Assembly (NCBI GenBank): GCA_000711775.1
Contig: ARYC01017179.1
Location: 124,001 to 188,000 of the forward strand
From: Oxytricha trifallax
Taxonomy: Eukaryota > Ciliophora > Spirotrichea > Sporadotrichida > Oxytrichidae
Length of the DNA stretch: 64,000 nucleotides
Direction of reading: 5' to 3'
Shown: positions 13,886 through 25,384 of the stretch, one piece after another
How positions within the stretch are numbered: position 1 is the first letter of the stretch
Layout: every line of letters begins with the position of its first letter
Notes under the pieces: generated by a model
The model's database searches: none
Told to the model about the DNA's origin: nothing
What the model saw: only the letters and a program-made list of their open reading frames with translations
Made by a program: the position numbers and the translations under genes

Positions 13886-14360
13886 GTATTATGGAAATTT
13901 CTTGCAGTTTCATTAAAACATAGTTTTGTGTCCAATGGCCGCATACCTTATATAGGTGGTTCTAATGAGCCTCTTTTCCTCGATTTATTCATGAAATATA
14001 TTCGCTAAGTCACAGGGTCCTCATCTTTAGTAATTTATATTTATCATTTATAAGAATATCCTGAATTACATGACTATGTATACTTACTGATTTAGTATTT
14101 GGAAGAGATGAGCATTTGAGCATAGCGTTGCTTCAAAGACTTTGAATTCTTATAATTGTTAAACAATGAATCAATTTTATCTAAAATATATTTAAGGGTT
14201 AGACTTTGTGATAGTTTTTTTTTATGTTAATTGGTAGAGTATCTTACTTATTTTATCTTCCATTGATTCTATGTTAGAAGGTAAAATAGAATCATTCAAG
14301 TTTCTCGCTGGAGATGCTTTAAAGCTGAAATACATAACACTTAGAAAAAATAATTAAAAT
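13886..14360 (+). CDS. Orphan gene segment, unknown product
   Basis: Coding-like plus-strand stretch: RIPYIGGSNEPLFLDLFMKY, then YPELHDYVYLLIQYLEEMSI. An in-frame TGA at 14116-14118 follows, and the same frame resumes with RCFKDFEFLQLLNNESIL. A 76-bp IES (14183-14258, pointer ATTTTATCT) joins NNESIL to SSIDSMLEGKIESFKF. A direct repeat GAGCAT flanks the TGA; it may be a pointer linking to segments not seen here. No Met and no recognisable domain. Probably part of a larger scrambled gene. Confidence 0.45.
14183..14258. other. IES with pointer ATTTTATCT
   Basis: The 9-bp repeat is at 14174-14182 and 14250-14258. Excision keeps the frame of the orphan segment. Confidence 0.65.
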
Positions 14361-14836
14361 TTAGTAGTAAAAGATTTTTATAAAACATTATGATTGTTCA
14401 ATTACATAAATAACTTACAAGAATAACAAAATTTATTTATTACAGATTAATTAAGGTTTAGAAAATAAAGTCCAAAATTCTGGTAAATAGAATGCTCGCT
14501 ACGAAAAGTTAAAATATAAGTTATATAAGAAATTCCCAAATATTGTGTACAAATGTAATATTCCTTTATAATAAAAGACTTGTGTAATCCATTTCAATAT
14601 AATTATTTTATGAAAATTATTACATGAATTCATTACAAAATAAAAAAGAATATTGATTCTTCTGTGATAACTTAGACAGAGAAAATTGAGAAATCAAGAG
14701 TAATTATTGGTTTTTTATATTTATCATTCTATAATTAATTTGAAAATATTATATAATGGAAACACACAGTAAACTATTAATGTATCATTTTTTACTGTGA
14801 ATTCCTAATCAAATATTAAAATCAAATCTAACCTCA

Positions 14837-15721
14837 ATGTAAAAAAATCTCCTTGCACTAAAATTATTATTATTGAATTTTACATAGTCAGATTAAGATA
14901 GTTACAGAAGTTAGAGATCAAGTTTTGGGCCAAGCGACCTAATCACAGCAGATTACGTACGTTGCATGAAGTGAGCGAGTGATAGAATTCTTTGTTCGCT
15001 GCGAGAGAACACATTCATTAGGTTTGGGCAGTATGAAATCAAGGATTATCAGTCGGGAGTCATTCTCATGTCCATCAATGAAGACCAGCAAAATTATGCG
15101 CATAATATAGCCTTGTAAGAAGAGGATGATGGCAAATAATCACTTGAAACTAGAACTATTCGCTGTATTTTTAAATAGATTTCTTATAACTAGAGGACTT
15201 ATTATACTCGAATACAAGGAATTCTTAAAGAGGTTAAGGCTGTTTATACTAAAATCTATTTCTTTTTATGATAGATCAATTAATTTATTCGCTATCAGTT
15301 TGGACCTCATTTCTTGGAATTAGAAACCTTATCACTTAAATTAGAATTCTACGTTCTTGGAGACGAGCCCATCAAGGATCTGTTGCTGATTGAGAGGTTC
15401 TACTTCCGAGATAAATTGCTTTCCAATTTTGAGTTCTAATTCCCTTTTTGCATGCCAAAAAGTAAAAATGAATGCGAATTTGTCTATGATTTGCCTATTT
15501 TAAACGAAGAAGAAAAGCAAGAAATGATTGATTTATTAATTAATGTAAAATTTAGAGTTTAAATTAGATGAAATTTATCAATTTTAACATATCTTTTTAA
15601 ATAGTAATATCAATCAATATAAATGATTGATAGCCCTTGGGATGCACAATCTGATAGTTTTTTCTTTGTAAACGGTCAACTGATAATACATAATAAAGCT
15701 GCATATAATTACTCAGAGTGA
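14837..15721 (+). CDS. UNC119: UNC119 lipid-binding chaperone
   Basis: Segments 14837-15164, 15294-15532 and 15632-15721 total 219 codons. The product follows UNC119 closely: ITADYVRC (UNC119 ITPEDV), ILCSLRENTFI, YEIKDYQSGVIL, RYQFGPHFLELETLSLKLEF, IERFYFRDKLLSNFEFQFPF, PKSKNECEFVYDLP, EMIDSPWDAQSDSFFFV, LIIHNKAAYNYSE. UNC119 binds myristoylated cargo in a beta-sandwich pocket and delivers it to cilia, released by ARL3-GTP. Two IESs interrupt it. One oddity: codon 46 (14972-14974) is TGA in an otherwise gapless alignment to the family, where animals have Lys. The start Met is the only one in frame upstream, but a 5' intron cannot be excluded. Confidence 0.9.
15165..15293. other. IES with pointer TATTCGCT
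   Basis: The 8-bp pointer is at 15157-15164 and 15286-15293. Removal of 129 bp joins ETRTIR to YQFGPHF, matching the continuous family sequence. Confidence 0.9.
15533..15631. other. IES with pointer AAATGATTGAT
   Basis: The 11-bp pointer is at 15522-15532 and 15621-15631. Removal of 99 bp joins KQEMID to SPWDAQSDSF, matching UNC119. Confidence 0.92.
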
Positions 15722-16268
15722 ATCACTGATAAATGAAACATTGATAAAATTATAATAAAAAGTTTAAGAATCAATTAGAAAATCTGATAACACATGTTAT
15801 TAAACTTTACATAGAAAAATCAAATAATAGCTATAAGATTCTTTGAGGAATGCGCGCATTCTAATCACAATTATTTTACTTAATTTATAGAATTAATATA
15901 TATATTTTTTAATTTAGAAATAAAAATGGATATAATAATAGATTACCTTATGCATATGTTAACAATCTACAGCAAGTTTTTATGAAGTATTTATAATTTT
16001 TTCTTCTAATAATATGCTAAATATATAAGAATTTTTGAAGGCAATTATAAGTAATATGAATAATGTTTATTAAATTAGGTAATAAAACCTTACCTTATAA
16101 TATTTTCAAACTAAATATTATATGTAAATTAACTTTTTTACTTGTAACTAAAATTAAATTCTTTGAATGTGTAACTGTATATAAATTATTCTTATAGTAT
16201 GTTTTAAATATCAATAATAAATTATTTAATTGTTATAGTTCATAAAACATAACTATTAAAGAAATAAA
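15722..16268. other. AT-rich intergenic DNA
   Basis: No coding frame or structured element seen apart from the foldback that begins at 16269. Confidence 0.5.
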
Positions 16269-16689
16269 TATTGTAGGAATACATTTGATTTGGGAAAATA
16301 ATTTATAATTCAAATATTAAAATATTAAATTTGTGGCAGTTAACTTTCTGGAAACCCTGACAGTATGGTACTTGTTCGATAGAGAATTCAAAATTAGCTG
16401 GACTTTACTGTTGGCGGTACCCCTCTATCGCATTCCTGAAGCGAGTTAACGAGACTTTAATTTCTGCATTAAAAACAACTAAAAATATCACCCAAAATTA
16501 AAGTCTCGTTAACTCGCTTCAGGAATGCGATAGAGGGGTACCGCCAATAGTAAAGTCCAGCTAATTTTGAATTCTCTATCGAACAAGTACCATATTGTCA
16601 GGGTTTCCAGAAAGTTAACTGCCACGAATTTAATATTTTAATATTTGAATTATAAATTATTTTCCCAAATCAAATGTATTCCTACAATA
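16269..16689. repeat. 421-bp near-perfect foldback (MITE-like)
   Basis: The arms 16269-16463 and 16495-16689 are each 195 bp and inverted copies of one another, with about three single mismatches, around a 31-bp loop (16464-16494). The outer tip of each arm is TATTGTAGGAATAC (read inward), followed by an AT-rich stretch and then a GC-richer core containing GGTACC. No open frame lies inside. Such long, fresh inverted repeats suggest a recently formed foldback transposon or MITE, probably germline-limited. No clear target duplication is visible outside the arms. Confidence 0.85.
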
Positions 16690-16850
16690 ATGATTCCAAA
16701 TAAATAAAGCAGTTCTTCTCATGCAAATTATTTTTCTCTTAATTAATACTCTATTATAAAACAATTTCAGTAATAATTATTCTGTAAATTATATTTATTG
16801 TCTCTATATATTTATTAGTTGATTTTAGCTTTTATTATACTATGCAACCT

Positions 16851-19800
16851 TCAGACATTAATAAAGTTAAGTTTATTGCCCAGGAATCCCCCACCACTCA
16901 TATAAGTTTGATTTTGCTTCTTAATTGAAAATGTTGATTTTGTGGGACTATTTTCTTTGTTTCTCTTAATTGCTGTTCCTCTGTTATTATTTAGGGGTTT
17001 CTTAATTTCAAAGTATTTATTTTCACTCGCCTTAAACGACACCTAATATAATAAGGGACATTAGATAATTTTTTAAAAAAAAAGGTGTTAGAAATCACTT
17101 TGAATTAATGAATAACTTACAATTGAAGATTTATCATCTATATCGTTATTTTCAAGGTAGTTATCTTAAGCAAAGTTTTGATATGCTTATAAATATATAT
17201 TTAATATTCATTAAATGGGAAATAAAATTTTGATCCAATTAAAATTTAAAGCTTGTCGCCACTTTTCAAACCATTTTCTGATCATGTAATCAGTTTAGAT
17301 TTGCTCCATTTTTCTCTTATATCCTCCAAACTGCATATTCGCTTTAAGACCTTAGAAGGCTCTCTTTTATAGTTTATAGACCAATAACTCAATGACTTTT
17401 AGTTCTTTGTTTTGGTCGACTATTTTTCTCAATTTTTGGGCTTTCAGCTGATTTTAGAATCTCAAGAAACATTATCTTTTTCTGTGAATTTATATATATA
17501 GTGCTCAAATTAATAAGACTGATTTGTGATAAATTATTTTAGATTATGAATTGCAAAACATTTTAAAAATAAAATTATTCTGTAAACAGCACTTCCAATG
17601 TCAATCTTACTGTAGTTAAAATTCCTCTTCCAAGTTTTGAAAGAATTAGATATCAACTTCTGCTACTTAGCAACCACATAATTTTAGTAATTTATTCTTA
17701 GGTAATTGGACTTATATGCTTGATGATGAAGGGTGCTCATAAATATTTTCAAAACTCTTCTAAAGTAGTATATAGTGCACTGCATGTTTTTGAAGTTCTT
17801 TTCTTTCTTGAGGTTAGTGTAGCCTTTCAATCTTAGGAAATATTACTTGGCAAGTTTAGCTGAGTGATAATTATCAATCTCAAACTTTTTCTGATTTTAA
17901 AGTTTTGAATTAAAATTGAAGTCTCTCCATAAATTGAAATACTTTAACTGAAGTTTTTCTTTTCTTTAAGATTAGAGTGATTTAATGACTAGAATACTTC
18001 TAAACTAGGTTTTAATTTAGTTAAAGTAAATTTGCTTTTATTTCTAGTTTTGGTATTGCTATAAGACATTTTATTTCTATTTCAGTTGCTTTTTGAAGTC
18101 TGCATATTAATGCCATCTTGAAAATACTCTCTAAAGTCTCAGCCAGTACGCTTTGATATCCTTCATTCTGAATTCTTGACGCTTTTAATTATTCTATTTT
18201 ATGTTATACTGAAGAAGTTGTATAAGTCTCAATCTTAGTGAGTTTTCATTTTAGAAAATTGCAAGCGAGTGCATCATCCTTTTTTACTACTCATTTTAGA
18301 TAACTTTTTACCATTCTCTTAGTAACCTTTGACATTTGCGTCTTTGTAAATATATTATAGCTTCTCCGTTGGCCTATGAATTCATATATACACTTTACCA
18401 GATATTATAGAAAGTTTTGAGTTTATTGCTTTTACTTTATTAAGTTACAAAATTTTAAGCCTTCCCGAGCCATGTGATTCTTTTCAAAGTTTACATACTT
18501 TTAAAGATCAATTAACTCAAATAGTGAAATCTAGCTTTCTTATTGTTCTTATGTTCTTAAGAATTCATATGCATTAAGAAGCCTTGAATCACATTGAACT
18601 AAGTTTACTTCAATTTATATAGTGAGAATATTTGTAGCTTTTGATCATAGTAGTTCTTAATTTCTAGAGTTCTATAGTGATTTCTGAAATATCTACGCTT
18701 CATAAAGTAATCTGTTCTTTATTCTAGGGTCTATCTACGAAAAGTTCGTTATATAGTTTTAGATTGCCAAAATTTAAGCATTAAAGTTGCTTTTAATCTT
18801 GATTTCTCAACAAGAAAATCATAAAATGCGTTTTTTAAAGCGAACGATTTATCAGTAGAATATCTCAAATACTCGAATAGTTTCTTCTTAAACTAATTTT
18901 CTTGCAAATTATTCATGACTCTAATCTTCATCTATATAATTGAATGTCTATTTAAAGCTCTGAAAACTCTTTGTTTTTACTTAGCTATGTGTAATTTTTC
19001 ACAAATAAGTTCTTATTCTCTCTTGACATTTTATTCTTGCTTATAAAGAACAAAACCCTTGTATAGTCTTGCTACTCTATTAACTTAAGCAATCTCTAAA
19101 TTCATCTATCTTTACTGATGCCTTAGTTTTATTTCTAACAATCCTTCCCTCAAAAATACTATAAGTTTTCTCTTTAAACTTTTTTTCCTTTGTTTCATTC
19201 CTCTTTTCAAAGCATCATTAAGATATCTCTGTGCAAATATTCCCATAGATAATAATTCAAATGTCTTTCTTGTTAGCTTGACAAATCTTTATCTGCTTGC
19301 TCTTTTATATTAAAACGCAGTTTATTACCAATTCATAAATATCGATTTAATAGTTTGTTCTTTTATAAGATTATCTAAGCAATAGCCTTTTGCCTTTGTA
19401 AGTTTAAGATGTTAAGTAATGTCTCGCAAACCTTTGAAAGTTCTCTTCAAGTAAAAGCTATAAAGTTTGGAGCTATTCTCATGAAATTACAATTTTTAGG
19501 CTTTTGTAAATCTGCGGTTATGCTCTAGTGAAACTAAACTCTTGACAAATAAATTTTAACTATGGAACTACTTAGCGACTTAATTCATTTTGTAGCTTTT
19601 TATTTTTGAAGTATAGTAACTTTTAAAGACATGCAAAGATTTATCTAAAAGTTTAAATTACTACTTTTAACAGAAACAGAAGATTCTTTTCTTCAGGATT
19701 ATCTTTTAATGAGAATATTACTGCCAGGTTTTCAGAAGCTTTTTGTACTTTTTGAATATTTATTAGCTTTGAAAATTCTCTTCTTATTCCCTCAGCCAAA

Positions 19801-21983
19801 TCTAATTTTTAGTATACCCTTTCATAGCTACTAGTGTTTTATAACTAATTCTTATCATTTGCAGTGCTTTATATTCGCTCATTTTCAAGTAATGCTGCTT
19901 GATTTAATCGAATATTGCTGCTTTAATTTGCATTTCATACAAGTAAATAGATTAATTAACCTCCTCAGGGTTGAAATGCTTCAGCTTTCTAATTTCAATG
20001 AGAGTTTAAAGTTAATCACTATAATTAGAATCTTGATTTTTAATGTCATTTGGTACACCAAGGCTAAGAAAAGCTTTGATGTAATTTATCATTTTGAAAT
20101 TTCTAAATCTGAGTTTGACATCTTATTGCTAATGCATGAAGATTTTCCATTTTTATATGGTTTTGATATTTAATCTTGAGGACCAGTGATTGACTGCTTT
20201 ATATAGCTACTTTCTATAGTTAATTCTCCTATTCAGTTTGTCTATCCAAGTAAAAAACGTAGTGTTTATTAACTTGTTCTCAAATTAGCATCTTAATTTT
20301 AATTCTCTTTCTTCTAAGTCTCTTAACTTGATACCAACATTTTTAAGAGCTTAAAATACAGTAGCGTATCGTTTGAAGTTATAATGCTCGAAAGCAACCA
20401 TCCATTTATTTATGAAATCCTCTTTTTACTTTATCACATGAGTCTAAGTTCTTGCTACTAATGCCACATTAAAAGAGTAAATTAAATTTTATTATATGCC
20501 CATTTCTAAAAGGCTTTCTAGGTAATAAAGTCAATATTTTATTCATTAAACGTTGTCATTTTTAATTATTTAACTAAAACTTTGTTGATATTTCCCAATG
20601 CTCTCTCCTTTTTTCTTTTCTGATAACTCCTTTCTAATGACCTTAGCTAATTCGAGGACGGTTCAATCACTAAGTCCTAAGATTGCATGTTACTTTAGGT
20701 AATACCAAAATTGGTCAAGAATAAATTTTAAGAAAAGCCAGTTAGGGAGAAGTTTTTATTGAAATTGCTCTATGGTTAAGTAGTTTAAGCTATTATTGCT
20801 TTTTGGCCTGAAAGATTTATGATGTTTTTTATGAATTCAGTTTCTTAAGCCGTTGGTTATGTAAATAATAATTACTTCTCACTATGAATTTGAGATTAGT
20901 TAGGCTGTGTTTTATTTGCAAAGTTTTAAGTATGGTTAGTGATTTCTCCGAAAGGCACAGACTTAGAAGATATGGGAGTTTAAGCATCTTAAGGTCTTAT
21001 AGTTGACATCATAATTCTTTCTGAATTCACAAATATTGGGCTTTGTTATCTAGAATGACTAATTTAAGATTTCATTTGCATAGATCTATATGTTTGAACG
21101 TAATTTTCGATCCATTTGCAGAAATACTTTTTTACTATGAGATATCTATAGTGCTGAATAGAAAGTCTTTTCATCTAATTTTTCTATATTATTATTGTTT
21201 TTATTGATAGTATCTTACCTTCTTTTCATGTTCCAAGCATTATCTCCAAGTATTTCCATGTTGATTCAAACTCAACTTGATTATAAGGGCATAGTAGTGA
21301 GTTTCATTCAACACTTCGATACCTTTTTTCATCATTACTTTCTTATAAGCTTCAATAATTTCTGAAAGAGTGATGCTGTTAGTTCCATTAACACATCTCT
21401 TTTTCTAAATCTTCTTTGATTTTTCAGCTTTCTTGATGATTCTTTCAATGACAGCGAAGTCTAAAAAGTATTATAAATTTCATGTTTAATTATGCATACC
21501 TTTAGTAGAGTAAAGCTATTTAAATTGTATATTTTCTTTAGGAATTTGAATATTTTACATCTGCAACTTCTCAGATTGTGCATCTCTGCTTACTCCATAA
21601 ATACTGGCAGTTTTTTTAAACTTTCCCGATGCATTTAAATTTCCACCTCCACTAATATTCTAAGAGACCCCGGACTAATCGCTCGTTTTAGTACACAATA
21701 TATTGCTACTACTTATGTTATTCAAATTCATGCTTCCACTATGGCTAGTATTATTCATCTACTGTTTTAAGCTTTGCATATTGCTATTGGGAGTGGTCGA
21801 TGATTAGGGTATTTTCAAGTAATTTGAATTATTGCTGATCAATTGCTGTTGCTAATTAAGATTTATACCATGAGTTTTATTTATAGGGGACTTTGATCTG
21901 TGATAGTTGTTTTATGACGAGAGAGGTTAATGAAGATGAGAAGGTGGCTTCAAATTATTCATAGATGAAAGGCTGCTGCTCAT
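16851..21983 (-). CDS. Sfi1-like centrin-binding repeat protein
   Basis: ATG at 21981-21983 starts a Ser/Asn-rich N terminus (MSSSLSSMNNLKPPSH...). After a 39-nt intron (21461-21499) comes a helical domain, then several kb of basic helices with recurrent Phe/Leu-x-x-Trp patterns typical of Sfi1 repeats: LKYFNLWRDFNFNSK, SNSFKTWKRNF, IRKWFEKWRQAL. Sfi1 proteins form long helices that bind centrin at basal bodies or spindle poles. The C terminus is encoded after intron 17043-17120 and ends SGGGFLGNKLNFINV at TGA 16851-16853. The frame breaks near 17480-17590 and 17200, where IESs or introns are likely but were not resolved. The middle (18-20.8 kb) was only spot-checked. Confidence 0.65.
21461..21499 (-). 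other. 39-nt intron
   Basis: GTATGC...TTTTTAG on the minus strand splits an Asp codon (STK-D-FAVIERI). A standard short GT..AG ciliate intron. Confidence 0.6.
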
Positions 21984-22474
21984 ATTAGTTTAATTTATAT
22001 ATGAAAATTATTAATTTAAATCAAATTTCAAATACTTTGTTGTTATAAAATAGGACAAATAAATATCATTTATGAAACAATCCATTTAATTTCAATTACA
22101 AAATATAATCATAGTAAAAAGTAATCCAATAAAACTTTATAATTCAAAACAATATAAAGACAAATTAAATTTGAAATTAATTTTGATTTTAGTTTTATGA
22201 ATTCAATTATAAATATATATATATTGTTTATTTTGGATCCTTAAAGCTTTTTCACTCAAGAATGATTATCTAATATAATATACGTGTATAGAATTAACTC
22301 ATTTTACAATCCTTAAATCTTTTTAATTGCACATTCAAAACCCCAAAACCCCTTAGTGAGGTTTATAAGTGCTTTGATTTGTAGGGTATAGTTGGGGTCT
22401 TATTGGGGTTAGTAGAGAAAATGCAGGATTGATATGAATTTAATGTAAATTTAATGATTATTAGGTGATTTAAC

Positions 22475-23923
22475 TCAAACGAATTTAATTTGCTTGTCTT
22501 TGTTATATCTCTTGAATCTTGCTGTCTTTAGTGGTTCAAGCATGTCGTCTAATGATTATCTAGGATAGTGAGGTGCTCTTACTATTATCATCTCTACTAA
22601 ATTTCTAATTTCTTCGCTTACATCTTCCTACTTAATATGTTTCTAAGCTAAGCTAATTGATTATTTTTCATGCTTTGTGCCAAAGTAAGACATACTTTTC
22701 ATATCGCTCTCTAATATAATAGCAGCAACTGCCCATACATCCCATTATACTGAACCATTGGTCCACTTCTCTCTGATTGGAAAGTATCCAGGGGTTCCAA
22801 GAACCTTAGCTAAGGTTATATTTTCTTACCGTAATGCTCTATTGAAATCGATGACAACTACTTCTAAAGGGCATATGTTCAACATAACATTTTCAGGCTT
22901 CAAATCTCTATGAACATATCCAAGTTCATGCAACTCTTTGACACCCTTTATCATATCTGATAGAATATCATTCAAATCATTTGGGTATCTGTTATGATAT
23001 AAATAGTCTCTAAGAGTCATTTCAAATTTCTTTAGTCTAAGTGCGATGAAACCAAAGCCTAAAATAACCCCATCTAACTTTAGCAAATTCTTGCAGTCTC
23101 TTCTCTGTGCTTCTCTTAGAACCATATATTCGTTAGCGAATTCATTCTGGTACTGCTCATTCTTAATTAGATAGCTGAAAGGGTAAACCTTATATGCATA
23201 CTCATCAACCACAATGAGCTTTACTTTGTTAGGCACGCTTATATTCAAATAATTTTCAATGGAACTGCTAAGATCAACTGCATTCAATGCAGGAATATAC
23301 ATAGCTCTCTCTTAGAAACATGCTAAAAAGATATTTCCTGCAGGTTGATTCATTGTTTCAAATCGTTTCTGCTTCTTGAGCCTTTCCTGCTATTCTCTCT
23401 GAGACTCAAGAATATTTGATTTTCTCTTTGCTGGTACTAGTTTTTGAGCATCTACATCTTAAATCAAGAACTCACTAAGGTGATGCTTTTGCATATGCCT
23501 TTTAACTTTAGCTGAGTGAGTATATGACTTCATGCATGTTGTGCACTAATACCTGCCATCTACCTTATCGTGCTTGAAATACACCTTAGGCTTTCCAAAA
23601 TGTATCTCTTTTTAATGCCTTTACAAGCTTTATTCAGTTGAGAAAAAATTCTAGCACTCTTAACATTAAAATGTTTTTATTTTTTCAACTGGTATCTGTT
23701 CTTTTTCTTCCTCAATATAATCAATTTGAGTTTAAACTCCTATATCTGTGTTCTCCCTCTGGTTTATAATTTCTATGATAAAAACCTCTGCTTCAAACTC
23801 AAGAGCTCTAAGCTCTACCTCCCTCTCAACATAAATAATTTCAGCCTTTTTAGTTTAGCCAAAGTTTAGCTATGATTATCCTGCTCCAAGAGAAACTGCT
23901 TTACGATTTAAATTAGCCGCCAT
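22475..23923 (-). CDS. TBE zinc-finger/protein-kinase protein (57-kDa)
   Basis: Uninterrupted 482-residue frame (1449 nt). The N terminus MAANLNRKAVSLGAG leads to two C2H2 fingers (FQCQECQNFF..LQRHQKEIH and YQCTTCMKSYTHSAKVKRH), then a Lys/Arg-rich linker and a protein-kinase-like domain: HELGYVHRDLKPENVML (catalytic loop), VVIDFNRAL (DFN in place of DFG), GTPGYF, WDVWAVAAIIL. This is the accessory protein characteristic of TBE elements; its role is unknown. The frame is intact with no in-frame TGA, unlike the transposase in the same element. The Gly-rich loop is not evident, so catalytic activity is uncertain. Confidence 0.9.
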
Positions 23924-24488
23924 GTTTAAATTCAAATTTAAATTTCTATTATAAAGCTTTAATAGCCTCTCTAGTTATATTTACTCTGTATAGGAGTTGG
24001 CACTGCAACAATAATGGTTGATATTGAAGAGTTAGATATCATATTTATACTTAGTTTATTGCAATAATTTTTCTAATTTCATGCTTATTTTTTTAATTTT
24101 GGTACCAACAGAGATAAAATTCAGGTTGGTACTGGTACCAATTAGGTTTTGAACCATATTGGAACTTTTCCATTAAAACCTCATTAGTTTAAAACTATGT
24201 ACTAATTAAGTTTTGGTACTATTAAATTGGTACCAATTAAAGTTAAACGAATTTGGTACCAGTACTAATTAAATTTAAACAAATTTAGTACTAATTTAAT
24301 GGAACTAAATTGATTAAAATGGAGCTCCATCTCTGCAGTTTGTTACAGCTTCTGCAAACTTTCTCCACGTATCTTTGCAGGGTTGACCTCATATAAGATC
24401 CCCATATTTAATAGTAAGATTTTAAACAATAGGATCCAGAAGTCTATAAATTATAATTTGAAATTCATTTATAGGAAGAGGTACAAAG

Positions 24489-25384
24489 ATGGAATCACTC
24501 AATGATCAAATGAAAAGAGTCGAGGCTCAAGAAATAATCTCAAGATTCAGAAGTAAAGAAGATCTCTATCGATACCTAACTTTACATGGTAAGATAACTT
24601 GATGACTATTAACATATTATACAGTTGGTTTATTCCTTCCAACGATGGAAGGTACCAAAATTTCATTCTTGAAAGCAATACTTTGTGAGGAGAAGAAAGC
24701 TTCTAAAAATAAAGAGATTAAACTAATCGAAATTCCCAACGACTCTGAGATTTCAGTCACTAATCTTTATGAGGATGCCATGTAAGATGAGGAAGTGGTA
24801 GTTTACCATCCTACCAAGAAACAACTCTCTAATAAACTCCCAGAGAGGAACTTCTTCTTTGGTGTTCTTGGTACAATAAAAGAGGATTATCTTAGAGAAA
24901 TTATTGAAGAAGCACATAAGAAACGATAATCTATTTCTCCTGAAGACTAGAAGAAGCAAGGCATTCTAATAAGCTCAGCTTGGCTAGAGGAACTTAAGAA
25001 GCATCCTTATCTTTCAAGTAAGCTTTGACAAATAACTTTGTAGGAAAATCTGGCACTGCTATATATCTTATGAAAGAGCATGCTAAGGTTCATAGAGAGA
25101 GAAAGTCACAGAAAATTCATGAAGTGAGCAAGAGACTTTATAAAGATATTTAAAAGCCAGATGAAATGAACATAGATGCAGGAGCTGGCACAAAAAGAAG
25201 AAACATCGGCCCAAGCAAGCCATAAGAAGAGGAGAAGAAAGAGAAGCCAAACCCATTTATGGCCAGTTTAATATGTGAATATATTCATTCGTTTAAATCT
25301 AAAACTTATTTATAAACATTCATTCTTCCCTTTCTCGCACAAATTGTTGTCATATCTACGCACACTCTCTTAAAGCTGCTTTGA
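24489..25384 (+). CDS. TBE middle ORF (22-kDa ORF equivalent)
   Basis: ATG 24489 (MESLNDQMKRVEAQEIISRF) continues in frame only if 24589-24624 (36 nt) and 25018-25043 (26 nt) are removed. Both begin GTAAG and end AG, and the result is 278 codons. The product is hydrophilic with a Lys/Glu-rich C terminus (KPQEEEKKEKPNP). It corresponds by position to the small TBE ORF of unknown function. With TGA as stop it ends at 25382-25384, overlapping the transposase 3' end by about 100 bp on the other strand; the real end could be earlier if processing differs. The 26-nt gap is short for an intron. Confidence 0.7.

Noticed and set aside
19859-20173. A 104-codon plus-strand frame
   Set aside because: It lies antisense within the Sfi1-like gene and has no recognisable features or start context.
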